Origin: Streptomyces sp. NBC_01689
Lineage (GTDB): Bacteria; Actinomycetota; Actinomycetes; Streptomycetales; Streptomycetaceae
NCBI RefSeq assembly: GCF_036250675.1
Contig: NZ_CP109592.1
Coordinates: 5,270,001 to 5,334,000, forward strand
Direction: 5' to 3'
Length of the DNA stretch: 64,000 nt
In this document: piece by piece, positions 48,627-57,647 of the stretch
Layout: every line of letters starts with the position of its first letter
Numbering within the stretch: the stretch's first letter is position 1
Notes under the pieces: generated by a model
Databases searched by the model: none
What the model was told of the DNA's origin: nothing
What the model saw: the letters and a program-made list of their open reading frames with translations, nothing else
Translations under genes and position numbers: made by a program

Positions 48627-49479
48627 ACGTGAACCCTCCGTACTCTTCAACGGCCTTGGTCATGTCGTCGGCGGTGGACGCCTTCTGGTCGCGTCCGACG
48701 GGGACCGGCCCGTCCTTCTGCGAGAAGTCCGTGATCTTCCAGTCGTCGCTGATCCACTTGAGTCGGTACGTGGTGGTGTACCAGCTCTCCGAGACGGGGT
48801 TCGTCGACCCTTGTCCGGACAGACCGAACAGCGACGTGTACCAGAGGTCGACCGTGGCGCTGTCCGCGCTGGAGGATGTGACTTTCGTGCCCACCGGGAT
48901 GACCCGCGAGATGAAGGTCTGGCCCGCGGGTGCCGCGCCGTCCTTGTCCAGACCGATGTTGGTCAGGAACTTCTCACTGGAGTAGGCGCTGTCGAGGTCC
49001 GACTGTCGGGCATCGGCGACTTCGGGTGCGTACACAGTGCCGACGATCGCGTGACGTTGGCCGGAGTCGAACATCCCAGTTGATCCGAGCGCCACACCGT
49101 AGTTCGCCGCCGCGCTCTGCGCCCCCTGCTCGCTGTGGGCGAATCCCGTCGGGATGGTGCCGGACTTCGAGTCCACCGGCCGGTTCCCGGACGCCGCCGT
49201 GGGGGACGTGCCGGACTTGGCGCCGCCGTTCCCCCCTCCGGTGCCCGAGGAAGAGGAATCGTCTCCTCCACGGTTCGCGAAGGCGATCGCGGCGATCAGG
49301 AGGACGACGACGCCGACCACCGTGACCAGGCTGCGTGAGGACGAGCGTCCGCGGCGGGCGCCGCCGTAGACGTCGCCGGGGCGGTCGGGGAGCCGGGTCC
49401 GGGTCTGGCCCGTGCCCCCGTATCTCCCGTCGTCACCGCGAGAGCCGTCCCCGTATCCGGGTTCGTCACCGAGACTCAT
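48616..49479 (-). CDS. cmdE: VirB8/TcpC-like bitopic protein
   Basis: A 287-residue protein: a cytoplasmic Gly/Arg-rich region, one membrane helix near 50-68 (LVTVVGVVVLLIAAIAFA), a Ser/Gly linker, then an extracytoplasmic domain of about 180 residues with NTF2-like character (SWYTTTYRLKWISDDWKITDF). This matches VirB8/TcpC-type periplasmic scaffold proteins of type IV secretion systems. About 178 bases separate it from the upstream small membrane protein gene. Confidence 0.78.
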   Translation of the reverse strand: MSLGDEPGYGDGSRGDDGRYGGTGQTRTRLPDRPGDVYGGARRGRSSSRSLVTVVGVVVLLIAAIAFANRGGDDSSSSGTGGGNGGAKSGTSPTAASGNRPVDSKSGTIPTGFAHSEQGAQSAAANYGVALGSTGMFDSGQRHAIVGTVYAPEVADARQSDLDSAYSSEKFLTNIGLDKDGAAPAGQTFISRVIPVGTKVTSSSADSATVDLWYTSLFGLSGQGSTNPVSESWYTTTYRLKWISDDWKITDFSQKDGPVPVGRDQKASTADDMTKAVEEYGGFTYAR

Positions 49480-49657
49480 GCCGCGTACGCCCCCTCAACC
49501 TCTGCTGAATCGCGTAGTACGACGGTAGCCGTGCTGGTTTCCGCGCGGACGCGGTGTGGTGACTCGACATCAGGGAAACGCAACCTCAGCCGGTGGGCGC
49601 GACGGACAGGTGGATCGGACAGACGTAGGAGAGAGGAGCCGGGCGCCCCGGCCGGGG

Positions 49658-50125
49658 CTAGACGGCCATGCCGTACACGATGGTGAACAGCGTGCCCAGG
49701 GACCCGATGATGAAGACCCCGGTGAGGCCCGCGATGATCAGGCCCTTGCCCTGTTCCGCGCTGAAGGTGTCGCGCAGCGCCGTCGCGCCGATGCGTTGCT
49801 TGGCCGCTCCCCAGATCGCGATCCCGAGGCAGAGCAGGATGGCGACCGCCATCACGACCTGGATCATCGTCTTGGCTTCGTTGCCCAGGCTGCCGAAGGG
49901 ACCCCAGTCCGGGGCGATCCCGCCGATGATTGTGGTGATGTCGCCCTTGTCGGCTGCGAAAAGCATGTAAGTCACCGCCCCTAGTGGGTAGTTCTGCACC
50001 CCCTGCCACTGCGCGCAGAGGTCGGGCCCATTCTCGCCGACAATGGCGCCGTCGCATGTCGACTTGGCGTCATTGATTGGCGGGTTTCGTACGAATCCCT
50101 TGCCACCGGCGCACGCGGGCCCCAT
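49658..50125 (-). CDS. cmdF: small VirB2/TrbC-like membrane protein, first gene of the cmd operon
   Basis: About 155 residues from ATG 50125. This start is chosen because codon third positions stay GC-rich back to it. A TTG at 50197 and an internal ATG preceded by AGGGGCGG near 49966 are alternatives. Two hydrophobic helices (MIQVVMAVAILLCLGIAIWG and GLIIAGLTGVFIIGSLGTL) separated by a short basic/polar loop match the size and layout of VirB2/TrbC pilin-like proteins. Four cysteines lie before the first helix. It is the most upstream gene of the leftward cluster. Confidence 0.7.
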   Translation of the reverse strand: MGPACAGGKGFVRNPPINDAKSTCDGAIVGENGPDLCAQWQGVQNYPLGAVTYMLFAADKGDITTIIGGIAPDWGPFGSLGNEAKTMIQVVMAVAILLCLGIAIWGAAKQRIGATALRDTFSAEQGKGLIIAGLTGVFIIGSLGTLFTIVYGMAV

Positions 50126-50993
50126 TCGGGAGGCGTGCGCCGGTATGCGCAGAGTCGTATGGTCACTCTGTGTATCACGGCAGGTCACGCCGGGCAATGA
50201 AGCCGATGCGGAACCTGTCGTGTGGTTCCGTCGTTAACCCCTTCTACGAACCTCGTGGGGCGGTCGCCCTGCTCGTCCCGTAGGTCCACCGCGGACGCGT
50301 CCCGGTTGCGGCGGGTTGTCGAGCCGATGTTCTCCGGGTCGCGCGTCTGCCGGAGGTGGACGCGCGGCCGCTGTCACGCAGGCTATCCCCCGTCGCGGTG
50401 GCGCGCGGAGACGGGCCGTGGCCGTTCGCCCGCCGTCCTTTCGCCGGACGCTCCCGTCCGACTGGCCGCGCGGAAAACGTTGTTGACGGTCAGGCGGTCC
50501 GGGATGCCCTGGTGCCGGCGGTACTTGGGGCGGCGCCCGGACGCGGGGGCGCACGTGCCGCGTGCGAGGGCGGCGTCGCGGGGTGCGTACGGGCCCGTCG
50601 CCGGGGAGGGTGGGAGCTCACCGCCCGCGTCCACCTGGTCGCGGCCCGCCTGCCCCGGCTCCCTGACGAGCGCCGGCGGGGAGCGGGGCGACCCCGGTCC
50701 TGGCCCCCTACCCGGGTCTCCCGGGGCGGTGACCCCTGCCGCGTCCGGCCGGGGTTCGCGGGTACCCGGGCCGCGGGGGTCTTCCCCTCCCGGATGTCCA
50801 CAGGCTGTGGACATCCGTCCGACGCGCGCGTGGGACGGGACTGGAGTAACGTAGCGTGACGTCAATTGATCGGAGTGCGAGAGAGAGCGGTCGGCGGACG
50901 TGGGCCGTACGGTGGATCCGGCCCGCGACTCATGGCAGTTTCTCAAGGTGGTTTCAGGATTCCTCTCAGATCCGTGAGCCAGAGTGTGAACCG
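50126..50993. other. 868-base gap upstream of the cmd operon and the serine-protease gene
   Basis: No recognisable gene; open frames here (for example 50356-50859) are Arg/Pro/Gly-rich without domains. It should hold the cmd promoter on the left and the protease promoter on the right. The notable element is a perfect inverted repeat at 50792-50816. Confidence 0.5.
50792..50816. repeat. inverted repeat containing two DnaA-box-like sites
   Basis: Perfect 11-base arms (GGATGTCCACA 50792-50802 and TGTGGACATCC 50806-50816) with a 3-base spacer. Each arm contains TGTCCACA, eight of nine bases of the Streptomyces DnaA box. It may be a regulatory site or simply a hairpin terminator. Confidence 0.6.
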
Positions 50994-51752
50994 ATGAAGC
51001 GCATCACTCGTCCCCCAGGCGCCCGGCGCAACGCCCTGCTCGTCGCGGTCGCGGTGCTGGCCGTGACCTCGGCCTCCGTGGCCGCCGCCGACGACGGACG
51101 CGGCCCCCTGGGCGTGACCGCGCGGGCCTCCGGCACCGTGGCCGCCTCCCGCGTCGGCGCGCTCTTCGGCGGCAGCGGGGCTCTGCGGGGCGGCCACTTC
51201 TGTACCGCGTCCGTCGTGCACAGCACGGGGCGGAACCTGCTCGTGACCGCCGCGCACTGCCTGGACGGCGGCGGCAAGCTCCGCTTCGTGCCCGGATACC
51301 GCGACGGGAAGGCTCCCTACGGCATCTGGGAGATCCGCAGGACCTACGTCGGTGACGCCTGGACCGGCGCCCAGGACGAGGACAGCGACGTCGCCTTCGC
51401 CACCGTCGCCGACCGGGGCGGCAAGGGCGTCGAGGACGTCGTCGGCGCCAACACGTTCGTCACCGGCCGGAAGACCGGGGCCACCGCCGTGACCGTCACC
51501 GGCTACCCCAGCATCCTCGAAGCGCCGATCACCTGCACGAACAGGCCCACCGCTGTCAGCCGCACCCAGCAGCGCATCGCCTGCCCCGCCTTCGCCGGCG
51601 GCACCAGCGGCAGCCCCTGGGTGAACGGGTACGGGGAGGTCGTCGGGGTCATCGGCGGCCGCGAGGCGGGCGGGAACACCGACGACATCTCGTACAGCGT
51701 CGTCCTCGGCGACGAGGCCCGCGACCTCTACCGGTCGACGCAGGCGCAGTAG
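50994..51752 (+). CDS. secreted trypsin-like serine protease
   Basis: A 252-residue chymotrypsin-fold protease from ATG 50994. It has a basic start, a hydrophobic signal (about 16-33, ending SVAAADD) and a mature domain with the triad H88 (TAAHC), D132 (EDSDVAF) and S205 (GTSGSP). Paired cysteines (HFC, AHC, TCT, IACP) suggest disulfides. It should act outside the cell. It is transcribed away from the cmd operon. Confidence 0.88.
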   Translation: MKRITRPPGARRNALLVAVAVLAVTSASVAAADDGRGPLGVTARASGTVAASRVGALFGGSGALRGGHFCTASVVHSTGRNLLVTAAHCLDGGGKLRFVPGYRDGKAPYGIWEIRRTYVGDAWTGAQDEDSDVAFATVADRGGKGVEDVVGANTFVTGRKTGATAVTVTGYPSILEAPITCTNRPTAVSRTQQRIACPAFAGGTSGSPWVNGYGEVVGVIGGREAGGNTDDISYSVVLGDEARDLYRSTQAQ

Positions 51753-51970
51753 CGGGGGTCCGCCGCGCCGCGCGCGGCTTCCGGTCAGGCGGCCGTGCCC
51801 TTTTCGGCGTGATATCGCCTTGCGCGACAGGGGAGTTGCGCGAGGGGCGCGGCGGACGGTCCGGCAGGCCCGCCACATGCGGTTTCTCCTCGTGTGTGAT
51901 CGTCCCGCGGCACGGAGGCCGCCTCTACACTGGCGACGGCGGACTCCCGGGCGGCGAGGGGCGGTTGACG

Positions 51971-52972
51971 GTGCGTAAGGCATGGGTCGTGGCGGCCGCT
52001 GTCGCCGGGGTGGGACTCTCCTTCGTGATGCTGCTCGTCGTCGGGGTCTTCGTCGTCGCGGGCAACCTCGCCAACGGGGTCGGCGGCGGTTCGGTCGGAC
52101 TCGCCAAGGGCGCGGTCCCGGCGGCGTACCAGACGCTCGTGCAGAAGTGGGGCAACCTCTGCGGCGCGATCAACCCCGCCCTGCTCGCCGCGCAGCTGTA
52201 CCAGGAGAGCGGATTCGACCCGAACGCCAAGAGCCCCGCGAAGGCCGAAGGAATAGCGCAGTTCATCCCCGGGACGTGGGCCACGCACGGAGTCGACGGC
52301 GACGGGGACGGCGACCGCGACGTATGGGACCCGAATGACGCGATTCCGTCGGCCGCCTCCTACGACTGCCAGCTCGCCTCGTACGTCAAGGACGCGCCCG
52401 GGAACATCACGGAGAACATGCTCGCCGCCTACAACGCGGGGGCGTACGCGGTCATCAAGTACGGGGGTGTCCCGCCGTACCGGGAGACCCAGAACTACGT
52501 GAAGACAATCACGACCCTGGAGAAGAGCTTCGCCCGGCCCGTCAACCGGGTCGATCCCTCACGGCAGGCCGCCGCGGCCATCTACTACGCGCAGAAGAAG
52601 CTCGGCACGCCCTATCTGTGGGGCGGCAACGGCACCGCTGACCAGGGCGGACGCTTCGACTGCTCGGGTCTGACGAAGGCCGCGTACGAGAGCGTCGGGG
52701 TCACCCTGCCGCGGGTCGCCAACGACCAGTACAACGCCGGTCCGCACCCCGCGCGGGAGGAACTGCTGCCGGGGGACCTGGTGTTCTTCTCCGACGACCT
52801 CACCGACTCGCGGGCGATCCGGCACGTGGGCATCTACGTGGGCGGCGGCTACATGATCGACGCGCCGAGGACGGGTGCCGTCATCCGCTTCGACCCGATC
52901 GACACCCCCGACTACTTCGGGGCCACGCGCGTGACCGAGGATGGCGCGAAAGCACTCCCGACCACGGTCTGA
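51971..52972 (+). CDS. bifunctional lytic transglycosylase / NlpC-P60 hydrolase (VirB1-like)
   Basis: A 333-residue secreted cell-wall hydrolase from GTG 51971, with GAGGG ten bases upstream (TTG 51965 is possible). An N-terminal membrane helix (about 5-35) is followed by an SLT/lysozyme-like domain with catalytic E79 (YQESGFDPNA). An NlpC/P60 domain follows, with C231 (RFDCSGL) and H285 (RHVGIYVG). It should cut both glycan strands and stem peptides. This two-domain layout is that of VirB1-type hydrolases of Gram-positive conjugation systems, and it lies near the cmd cluster, though on the other strand and beyond a protease gene. Confidence 0.92.
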   Translation: MRKAWVVAAAVAGVGLSFVMLLVVGVFVVAGNLANGVGGGSVGLAKGAVPAAYQTLVQKWGNLCGAINPALLAAQLYQESGFDPNAKSPAKAEGIAQFIPGTWATHGVDGDGDGDRDVWDPNDAIPSAASYDCQLASYVKDAPGNITENMLAAYNAGAYAVIKYGGVPPYRETQNYVKTITTLEKSFARPVNRVDPSRQAAAAIYYAQKKLGTPYLWGGNGTADQGGRFDCSGLTKAAYESVGVTLPRVANDQYNAGPHPAREELLPGDLVFFSDDLTDSRAIRHVGIYVGGGYMIDAPRTGAVIRFDPIDTPDYFGATRVTEDGAKALPTTV

Positions 52973-53186
52973 ACCCACCCCCTGAGCTGCGGCGATGTAT
53001 CTCTCTTCGATAACGTCTGCGTGATCATTCGGTGGAGTGTGGAACGTACTGAAGGGCACTGTGCGTTCCTGTTGAGGTAGAGCGGATCCAGGACTTCCGG
53101 GCCGCGGATCTACACACCACGGGGTGGTTCGGGCGGCGCACGAAAGGGTGCGCCCGCGGGAAAGACGACGAAGGGGCCGCAGCACC

Positions 53187-53888
53187 ATGGCTGGACTCGC
53201 CGAATCCGGTTCGAACCCCGACGTCGACCTGCTCTACGACATCAACGGACTCGCCAAGGACGCACCCCGCTGGTTCGACCGGGGCATGGAGTTCGTGGGC
53301 GAGTACGGGCTGCTGCTCGCTCTGGTCCTGCTGGTGCTGTGGTGCTGGTGGACCGTGCGGCGCGGTGGCGCCGAGGGCGCGGCGGCGTCCGTGGCCGGGC
53401 TGGTCTGGGCACCACTGGCCGCCGGTATCGCCGTGCTGGTGAACGTGCCGATAAGGGGCTTCGTCGAACGCCCCCGTCCGTTCGTCGACCACCAGGGTCT
53501 CGACGTGCTGGTGTCGGGCAAGACCGACTTCTCGTTCGTGAGCGACCACGCGACGCTCACGATGGCGATGGGGGTCGGCCTGTTCGTCGTGCACCGGAAG
53601 TTCGGCCTGGCGGGGATAGGGCTCGCGCTCGTCGAGGGCTTCTGCCGGGTCTACATGGGCGTGCACTACCCGACGGACGTCATCGGCGGATTCGCCCTGG
53701 GCACGGCCGTGGCGCTGCTGCTCTCCCCGCTGGCCATGGCCCTGCTGACGCCGGTGATGAAGGCCGTCGAGGGGTCCCCGCGGGCCGGCCGGCTCGTCCG
53801 GGCGCGGCGCGCGGGTCTCACGGGGCAGCAGGCGCGGATTCCGGAGGCCCGGGCGGAGCGGCCGGACGAGTCCGATCTGGCGGCCTGA
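53187..53888 (+). CDS. PAP2-family membrane phosphatase
   Basis: A 233-residue integral membrane protein from ATG 53187. The phosphatase signature is spread as in the family: the RPRPF region (ERPRPFVDH), then FVSDHATLTMA, then YMGVHYPTDVIGG with the second histidine. Five or six membrane helices carry it. It should hydrolyse a lipid phosphate or diphosphate (phosphatidate or undecaprenyl-PP are family examples). The substrate is not determinable. It stands alone. Confidence 0.9.
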   Translation: MAGLAESGSNPDVDLLYDINGLAKDAPRWFDRGMEFVGEYGLLLALVLLVLWCWWTVRRGGAEGAAASVAGLVWAPLAAGIAVLVNVPIRGFVERPRPFVDHQGLDVLVSGKTDFSFVSDHATLTMAMGVGLFVVHRKFGLAGIGLALVEGFCRVYMGVHYPTDVIGGFALGTAVALLLSPLAMALLTPVMKAVEGSPRAGRLVRARRAGLTGQQARIPEARAERPDESDLAA

Positions 53889-53944
53889 GGGCCGTCCCGG
53901 GCCAGGGACGGCGAGGGGCGACCCCCGTCCGCGGCGGGCGGAGG

Positions 53945-55516
53945 CTACAGCGCCTGGGGGAACGAGAAGAAGCGGTTCGGGTCGTACTGCTTCTTCAGCG
54001 CGGTGAGCCGGGGAGCCGCGTCGCCGTAGTACGCCTTGCGCCAGTCCGTGAGGGTCGGGTCCGTGTAGTTCTGGTAGGCGGCTCCGGAGGCGTGGCGGGC
54101 CATCGCCGTGTGCGCCGAGGTCAGCCAGGACTGGGCCGTGGCGCCGGAACCGCCCGGCTGCCAGGAAACGATGTACTGGGCGAGCATCCTCGACCGGCGG
54201 TGCACGAAGGCCGTCGCGGTCGGTGCGACGCGGTTGACCGCGCCGCCCAGCGCGGTGAACGCGATGCTGCCCGAACCGCCGCGGACCGAGCCCAGCTGGT
54301 TCAGGAGGGTCTGGATGCCGGCCGCGGAGAGCGAGCGGTCGAAGAAGTCCGACCGGGCCGCGTACGTCTCCCGGCCGAGGGCGCCCTGCGCGGACCGGCC
54401 CGGCGTCGTGCCCGGCAGATGGCACTGGGGGTCGGTGGGGAAGGAGGAGCAGCCCGCGTACGCCTCCATCGACTCCTCGTAGGAGTGCCTCTTGAGGGAG
54501 ACGCTGGAGGCCGGCCCGCCGACCCGGTCGGCCAGGCGGTCCACGGCGTTCTGGAGTTCGCCGTAGGTGCCCAGGGAGAAGGCGGCGACGGAGACGCGGG
54601 GGCTGCCGCCGGCGGCCCTCTCGAGATGCAGGGACGACCAGATCTCGTCCGGCTGGTCCGGTCCCCACTCCTGCCAGGCCTTCACCACGGCGGCGGCCTT
54701 CGCCCACGGCCAGGTCAGGTACGCGGAGACGGCCTGCGGGGCGGGGTGGGTCCGGTAACGGAGCTCGGTGACGACCCCGAAGTTGCCGTTGCCCGCGCCG
54801 CGCAGCGCCCAGAAGAGGTCCTTGTGCTCGCTCGCGTTCGCGACGAGCTCCTTGCCGTCCGCCGTGATCAGCGTCGCCTGGGTGAGACTGTCGCAGGTCA
54901 GGCCGTACGCCCGCGACACGACACCGTGGCCGCCGCCGAGGGTCAGACCGGAGACGCCGACGGTCGGGCAGGAACCCGCGGGGATGGTGACGCCCTTCGC
55001 GGCGAGTCCGCGGTAGACGTCGATCAGCTTGGAACCGGCGCCGACGACGGCCTCGTTCGCGGACGCCCGGATCTTGTCGAGCTTGGAGACGTCGAGGATC
55101 AGCCGGCCGTCGCCGGAGGACCAGCCGGCGTAGGAGTGGCCGCCGTTGCGTATCGACAGGGGTATGTGATGGGCGCGGGCGTAGGCCATGGCCGTACGTA
55201 TGTCGTCGGCGTGGGCGGCGTACGCGACGGCCGCGGGCTTCAGCGTGTCGAAGCGGGTGTTGTACAGCTGGTGCGCGGTGGACCAGGCGCGGTCGCCGGG
55301 ACGGACCAGGATGCCGTCCAGGTCCTTGGCGAGGGCGGTCCAGTTCGCGGCGGCGCGGACGCCCGCGGGGGTGGCGCTCGCGGTCGCGTGGACCGGAGCC
55401 CCGGACGTCTGCGCCGCCGCCGACGCCCGGGTGGAGGGGCCGCCCTTCGCGTTGCAGGCGGTGGTGACCGCCGCCGCGAGCGCGGCCGCGCCGCCTATGA
55501 ACATCCGCCGTTGCAT
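53945..55516 (-). CDS. exported FAD-linked oxidase, berberine-bridge-enzyme type
   Basis: A 523-residue flavoprotein from ATG 55516 with GGGAGG upstream. The start MQRRMFIGGAAALAAA has a twin-arginine and ends in TTAC, suggesting Tat export, possibly as a lipoprotein. The PCMH-type FAD domain shows H127 (GGHSYAGW) and C208 (YGLTCDS), the pair used for bicovalent flavin attachment in BBE enzymes. The C-terminal BBE motif (NYTDPTLTDWRKAYYG, YDPNRFF) is intact. It probably oxidises a sugar or a secondary metabolite outside the membrane. Confidence 0.9.
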   Translation of the reverse strand: MQRRMFIGGAAALAAAVTTACNAKGGPSTRASAAAQTSGAPVHATASATPAGVRAAANWTALAKDLDGILVRPGDRAWSTAHQLYNTRFDTLKPAAVAYAAHADDIRTAMAYARAHHIPLSIRNGGHSYAGWSSGDGRLILDVSKLDKIRASANEAVVGAGSKLIDVYRGLAAKGVTIPAGSCPTVGVSGLTLGGGHGVVSRAYGLTCDSLTQATLITADGKELVANASEHKDLFWALRGAGNGNFGVVTELRYRTHPAPQAVSAYLTWPWAKAAAVVKAWQEWGPDQPDEIWSSLHLERAAGGSPRVSVAAFSLGTYGELQNAVDRLADRVGGPASSVSLKRHSYEESMEAYAGCSSFPTDPQCHLPGTTPGRSAQGALGRETYAARSDFFDRSLSAAGIQTLLNQLGSVRGGSGSIAFTALGGAVNRVAPTATAFVHRRSRMLAQYIVSWQPGGSGATAQSWLTSAHTAMARHASGAAYQNYTDPTLTDWRKAYYGDAAPRLTALKKQYDPNRFFSFPQAL

Positions 55517-55732
55517 ATGAGCCTCCCGATGGTTCCCGTGGGACGAGACGGGTGACCGGTTCCGAGGGTTCCACAACGGGAGGCCGAAGAACGGAATCGC
55601 TACAGGACCGTGATCCCCGTATGACGGATATCACGGACATCGCACCCCGATCGCGGCCTCCGGCCAGGCACTTCACGCCCGCCCGTCGCCCGCGCGGAGG
55701 CCGCTCGGGGCGGCGCGGGGGCAGGAGAGGGG

Positions 55733-55903
55733 TCAGGCGAGAGGGGCCGCCGTGTGGGACTCGGCGTCGGTGCGGGCAAGGCTGCGGGCCCGGCGGGCGG
55801 GGCCTCTCCAGCCGCAGGAGCAGCGGGCCACGCAGAAGCGGCCCTGCTCGACGGTGATGGTCCGGTGCTCTCCGGCGAATGCGATGTCGTCCTGCTGCGC
55901 CAC
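55733..55903 (-). CDS. small conserved Cys-containing protein
   Basis: A 56-residue frame starting at GTG 55903 (MAQQDDIAFAGEH) and ending near ARTDAESHTAAPLA. The middle has the pattern C-x3-C-x-C-GW (FCVARCSCGWRG), which looks like a zinc-ribbon-like knuckle. No function is known. The reading frame has good third-position GC and resembles short conserved Streptomyces proteins, but length makes it less certain. Confidence 0.6.
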   Translation of the reverse strand: MAQQDDIAFAGEHRTITVEQGRFCVARCSCGWRGPARRARSLARTDAESHTAAPLA

Positions 55904-56021
55904 GTCAACAACGTTACCCAGGGCAAGCAAACGGAATCGCCCCCGCGTGACGGGCGTCCCTACCCGTCGTTAACCGGTACGACAGGAGGCCCGGGACGGA
56001 CCGGCTGGGGGTCGGCGGACG

Positions 56022-56882
56022 ATGGTGGCGCAGCAGGGCAGGCGGACGGAGACGCGCGTTCTCGCGGTCGCGGTGGCGGGGCTCATGTGCTGCGTCGCCG
56101 GATGTTCGGCCGGCCGCGCCGGTGCCGAGGACGCGCGTCCCGCCGCCGTGGGGACCCGCTCCGGCGCCGTCTCCGCCGGGGTGCTGCACCGCGCGGCCGC
56201 GGCCCTGGAGCGGGCCGGCAGCGCGAGGGCGCGTACGTCGATGGAGATGGCCACCGGCGGGACCCGTGTCACCATCCGGGGCGAGGGGGTCTACGACTTC
56301 CGGAAGCGGTCGGGGCGGCTCACGGTGGAGCTGCCGCAGGACCCGGCCGGAGCCGAGGAGCACCGGCCGATCACCGAACTCCTCGCTCCGGGAGCCCTGT
56401 TCATGAAGAACCGGGGCGCGGGTGTGCCGGCCGACAAGTGGGTGCGCGTCGAGACGGCCACGCTCACGGACGGGAATCTGGTGACGGGCGGGGCCACCGA
56501 CCCGTTCGCGGCGGCCGAGTTGCTGCGCGGGGCGCGGACGGCGACGTACGTGGGCCGGACGGAGGTGGCGGGCGTCCCGGTGACGCACTATCGCGGGATC
56601 GCCGACCTGGACCTCGCCGCGCGGAGCGCGTCGGAGGGGAACCGGGAGGCGCTGCGGGCGGCGGCGAAAGGGTTCGCCACTGCGGAGGTGCCGTTCGACG
56701 TCTACCTCGACGACGAGGGACGGATCCGCGAGCTGCGGAACCGGTTCAGCTTCGTGGGCGGTCAGCACCGGGGCAGCGTCGCGGTCGTCTCGACGACCCG
56801 GCTGGACGACTTCGGGGTTCCGGCGCCCGTACGTCTTCCCGAGCCCGCGGACATCTTCGCGGGGAAGATCGCGGAGCCGTAG
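56022..56882 (+). CDS. secreted lipoprotein, LppX/LprG-like
   Basis: A 286-residue protein with signal sequence and lipobox CVAGC at about residues 24-28. The mature part (TSMEMATGGTRVTIRGEGVYDFRKRSGRLTVEL is its first half, then a LFMKNRGAG strand, then VPFDVYLDDEGRIRELRNRF) resembles the half-barrel lipid-binding lipoproteins of the LppX/LprG/LolA-like type. That assignment is from pattern only. It stands alone. Confidence 0.75.
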   Translation: MVAQQGRRTETRVLAVAVAGLMCCVAGCSAGRAGAEDARPAAVGTRSGAVSAGVLHRAAAALERAGSARARTSMEMATGGTRVTIRGEGVYDFRKRSGRLTVELPQDPAGAEEHRPITELLAPGALFMKNRGAGVPADKWVRVETATLTDGNLVTGGATDPFAAAELLRGARTATYVGRTEVAGVPVTHYRGIADLDLAARSASEGNREALRAAAKGFATAEVPFDVYLDDEGRIRELRNRFSFVGGQHRGSVAVVSTTRLDDFGVPAPVRLPEPADIFAGKIAEP

Positions 56883-57108
56883 GGTGCGGAGGCCCGCGCG
56901 GACGAAGGGCGTGGTGGAGGGTGTGGGACGGGCCCGCGGGGTCCGGGCCGAGGGCGGCGCGGGGGCGGTGCGGGAGCGCGGTGCGCCCGCGCGGGAGGCA
57001 TGGGGTGCGGCGGGGGTGGGGGCTGGAAATGGCCCTTCCGTGCCATGCGCGGTGTGTAGACCGCTCCCTACTCTAGGAAGTCGGTGACGGCAGAAAGAGG
57101 TGACGCGC

Positions 57109-57288
57109 GTGGCTCCGGTCGGCGGTACGGCAGTTCAGGACCACGTGGCCCTCGCCGAGATCGAGCTGTGCGGCGATCTGATCATCGCGGCGTCGGCCGC
57201 CGACGAGGACCGGCTCAGCCTGGAGAGCATCGACGAGGTGCTGAAAGTGGCCGAAGAACGCGCGCGGGAGGGCGGCGCGGGGGAGTAG
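57109..57288 (+). CDS. small conserved acidic protein
   Basis: A 59-residue frame; GTG 57109 has AGAGG eight bases upstream and is preferred to GTG 57100. The sequence (ALAEIELCGDLIIAASAADEDRLSLESIDEVL is its core, split around a single Cys) is predicted helical and acidic. I recall similar short proteins in other Streptomyces but no function. Confidence 0.6.
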   Translation: MAPVGGTAVQDHVALAEIELCGDLIIAASAADEDRLSLESIDEVLKVAEERAREGGAGE

Positions 57289-57299
57289 GCCGGGCGGCA

Positions 57300-57560
57300 G
57301 CAGGTCGGGCGGGCGGAGTCGGGGCGGGCGGCACCGGCCGGAGTCTGTCGGGACGGTGGGTGGGCGCGGGACGCCGGCCGGGTTCCGTCTGACGGTGGGG
57401 TGCGGGGCACCGGCCGGGTTCTGTCGCGACGGTGTGATGCGGGGCACGGGCCGGTTTGTGTCGGGACGGTGGGGCGCGGGACGCCGGCCGGGTTCCGTCT
57501 GACGGTGGGGTGCGGGGCACCGGCCGGGTGGTGTCGTGGCCCGGTGGCGCGTGCGGGGTG
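57300..57560. repeat. degenerate tandem repeats with a 57-base exact duplication
   Basis: The gap between the small acidic protein and csoR is filled by alternating GGGACGCCGGCCGGGTTCCG and GGGGCACCGGCCGGGT-type units. The segments 57363-57419 and 57473-57529 are near-identical, 110 bases apart. No gene is visible in 57289-57647. Confidence 0.75.
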
Positions 57561-57647
57561 GGTGCGGTTCCGTCGTGACGACGCGGTGCGGGGGAGCGGT
57601 GTGCGGTCGGGCGTCCGCGCCGGACCGCTCGGTCCGGGCGGCAGGCC

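Noticed and set aside
42782..50197. Integrated conjugative element or plasmid
   Set aside because: No integrase, relaxase, replication gene, att repeats or tRNA junction flank the cmd cluster, and composition equals the neighbours.
53025..55676. 883-residue minus-strand open frame
   Set aside because: Overlaps the flavin oxidase in another frame and the PAP2 gene on the opposite strand; Arg/Pro/Gly-rich shadow.
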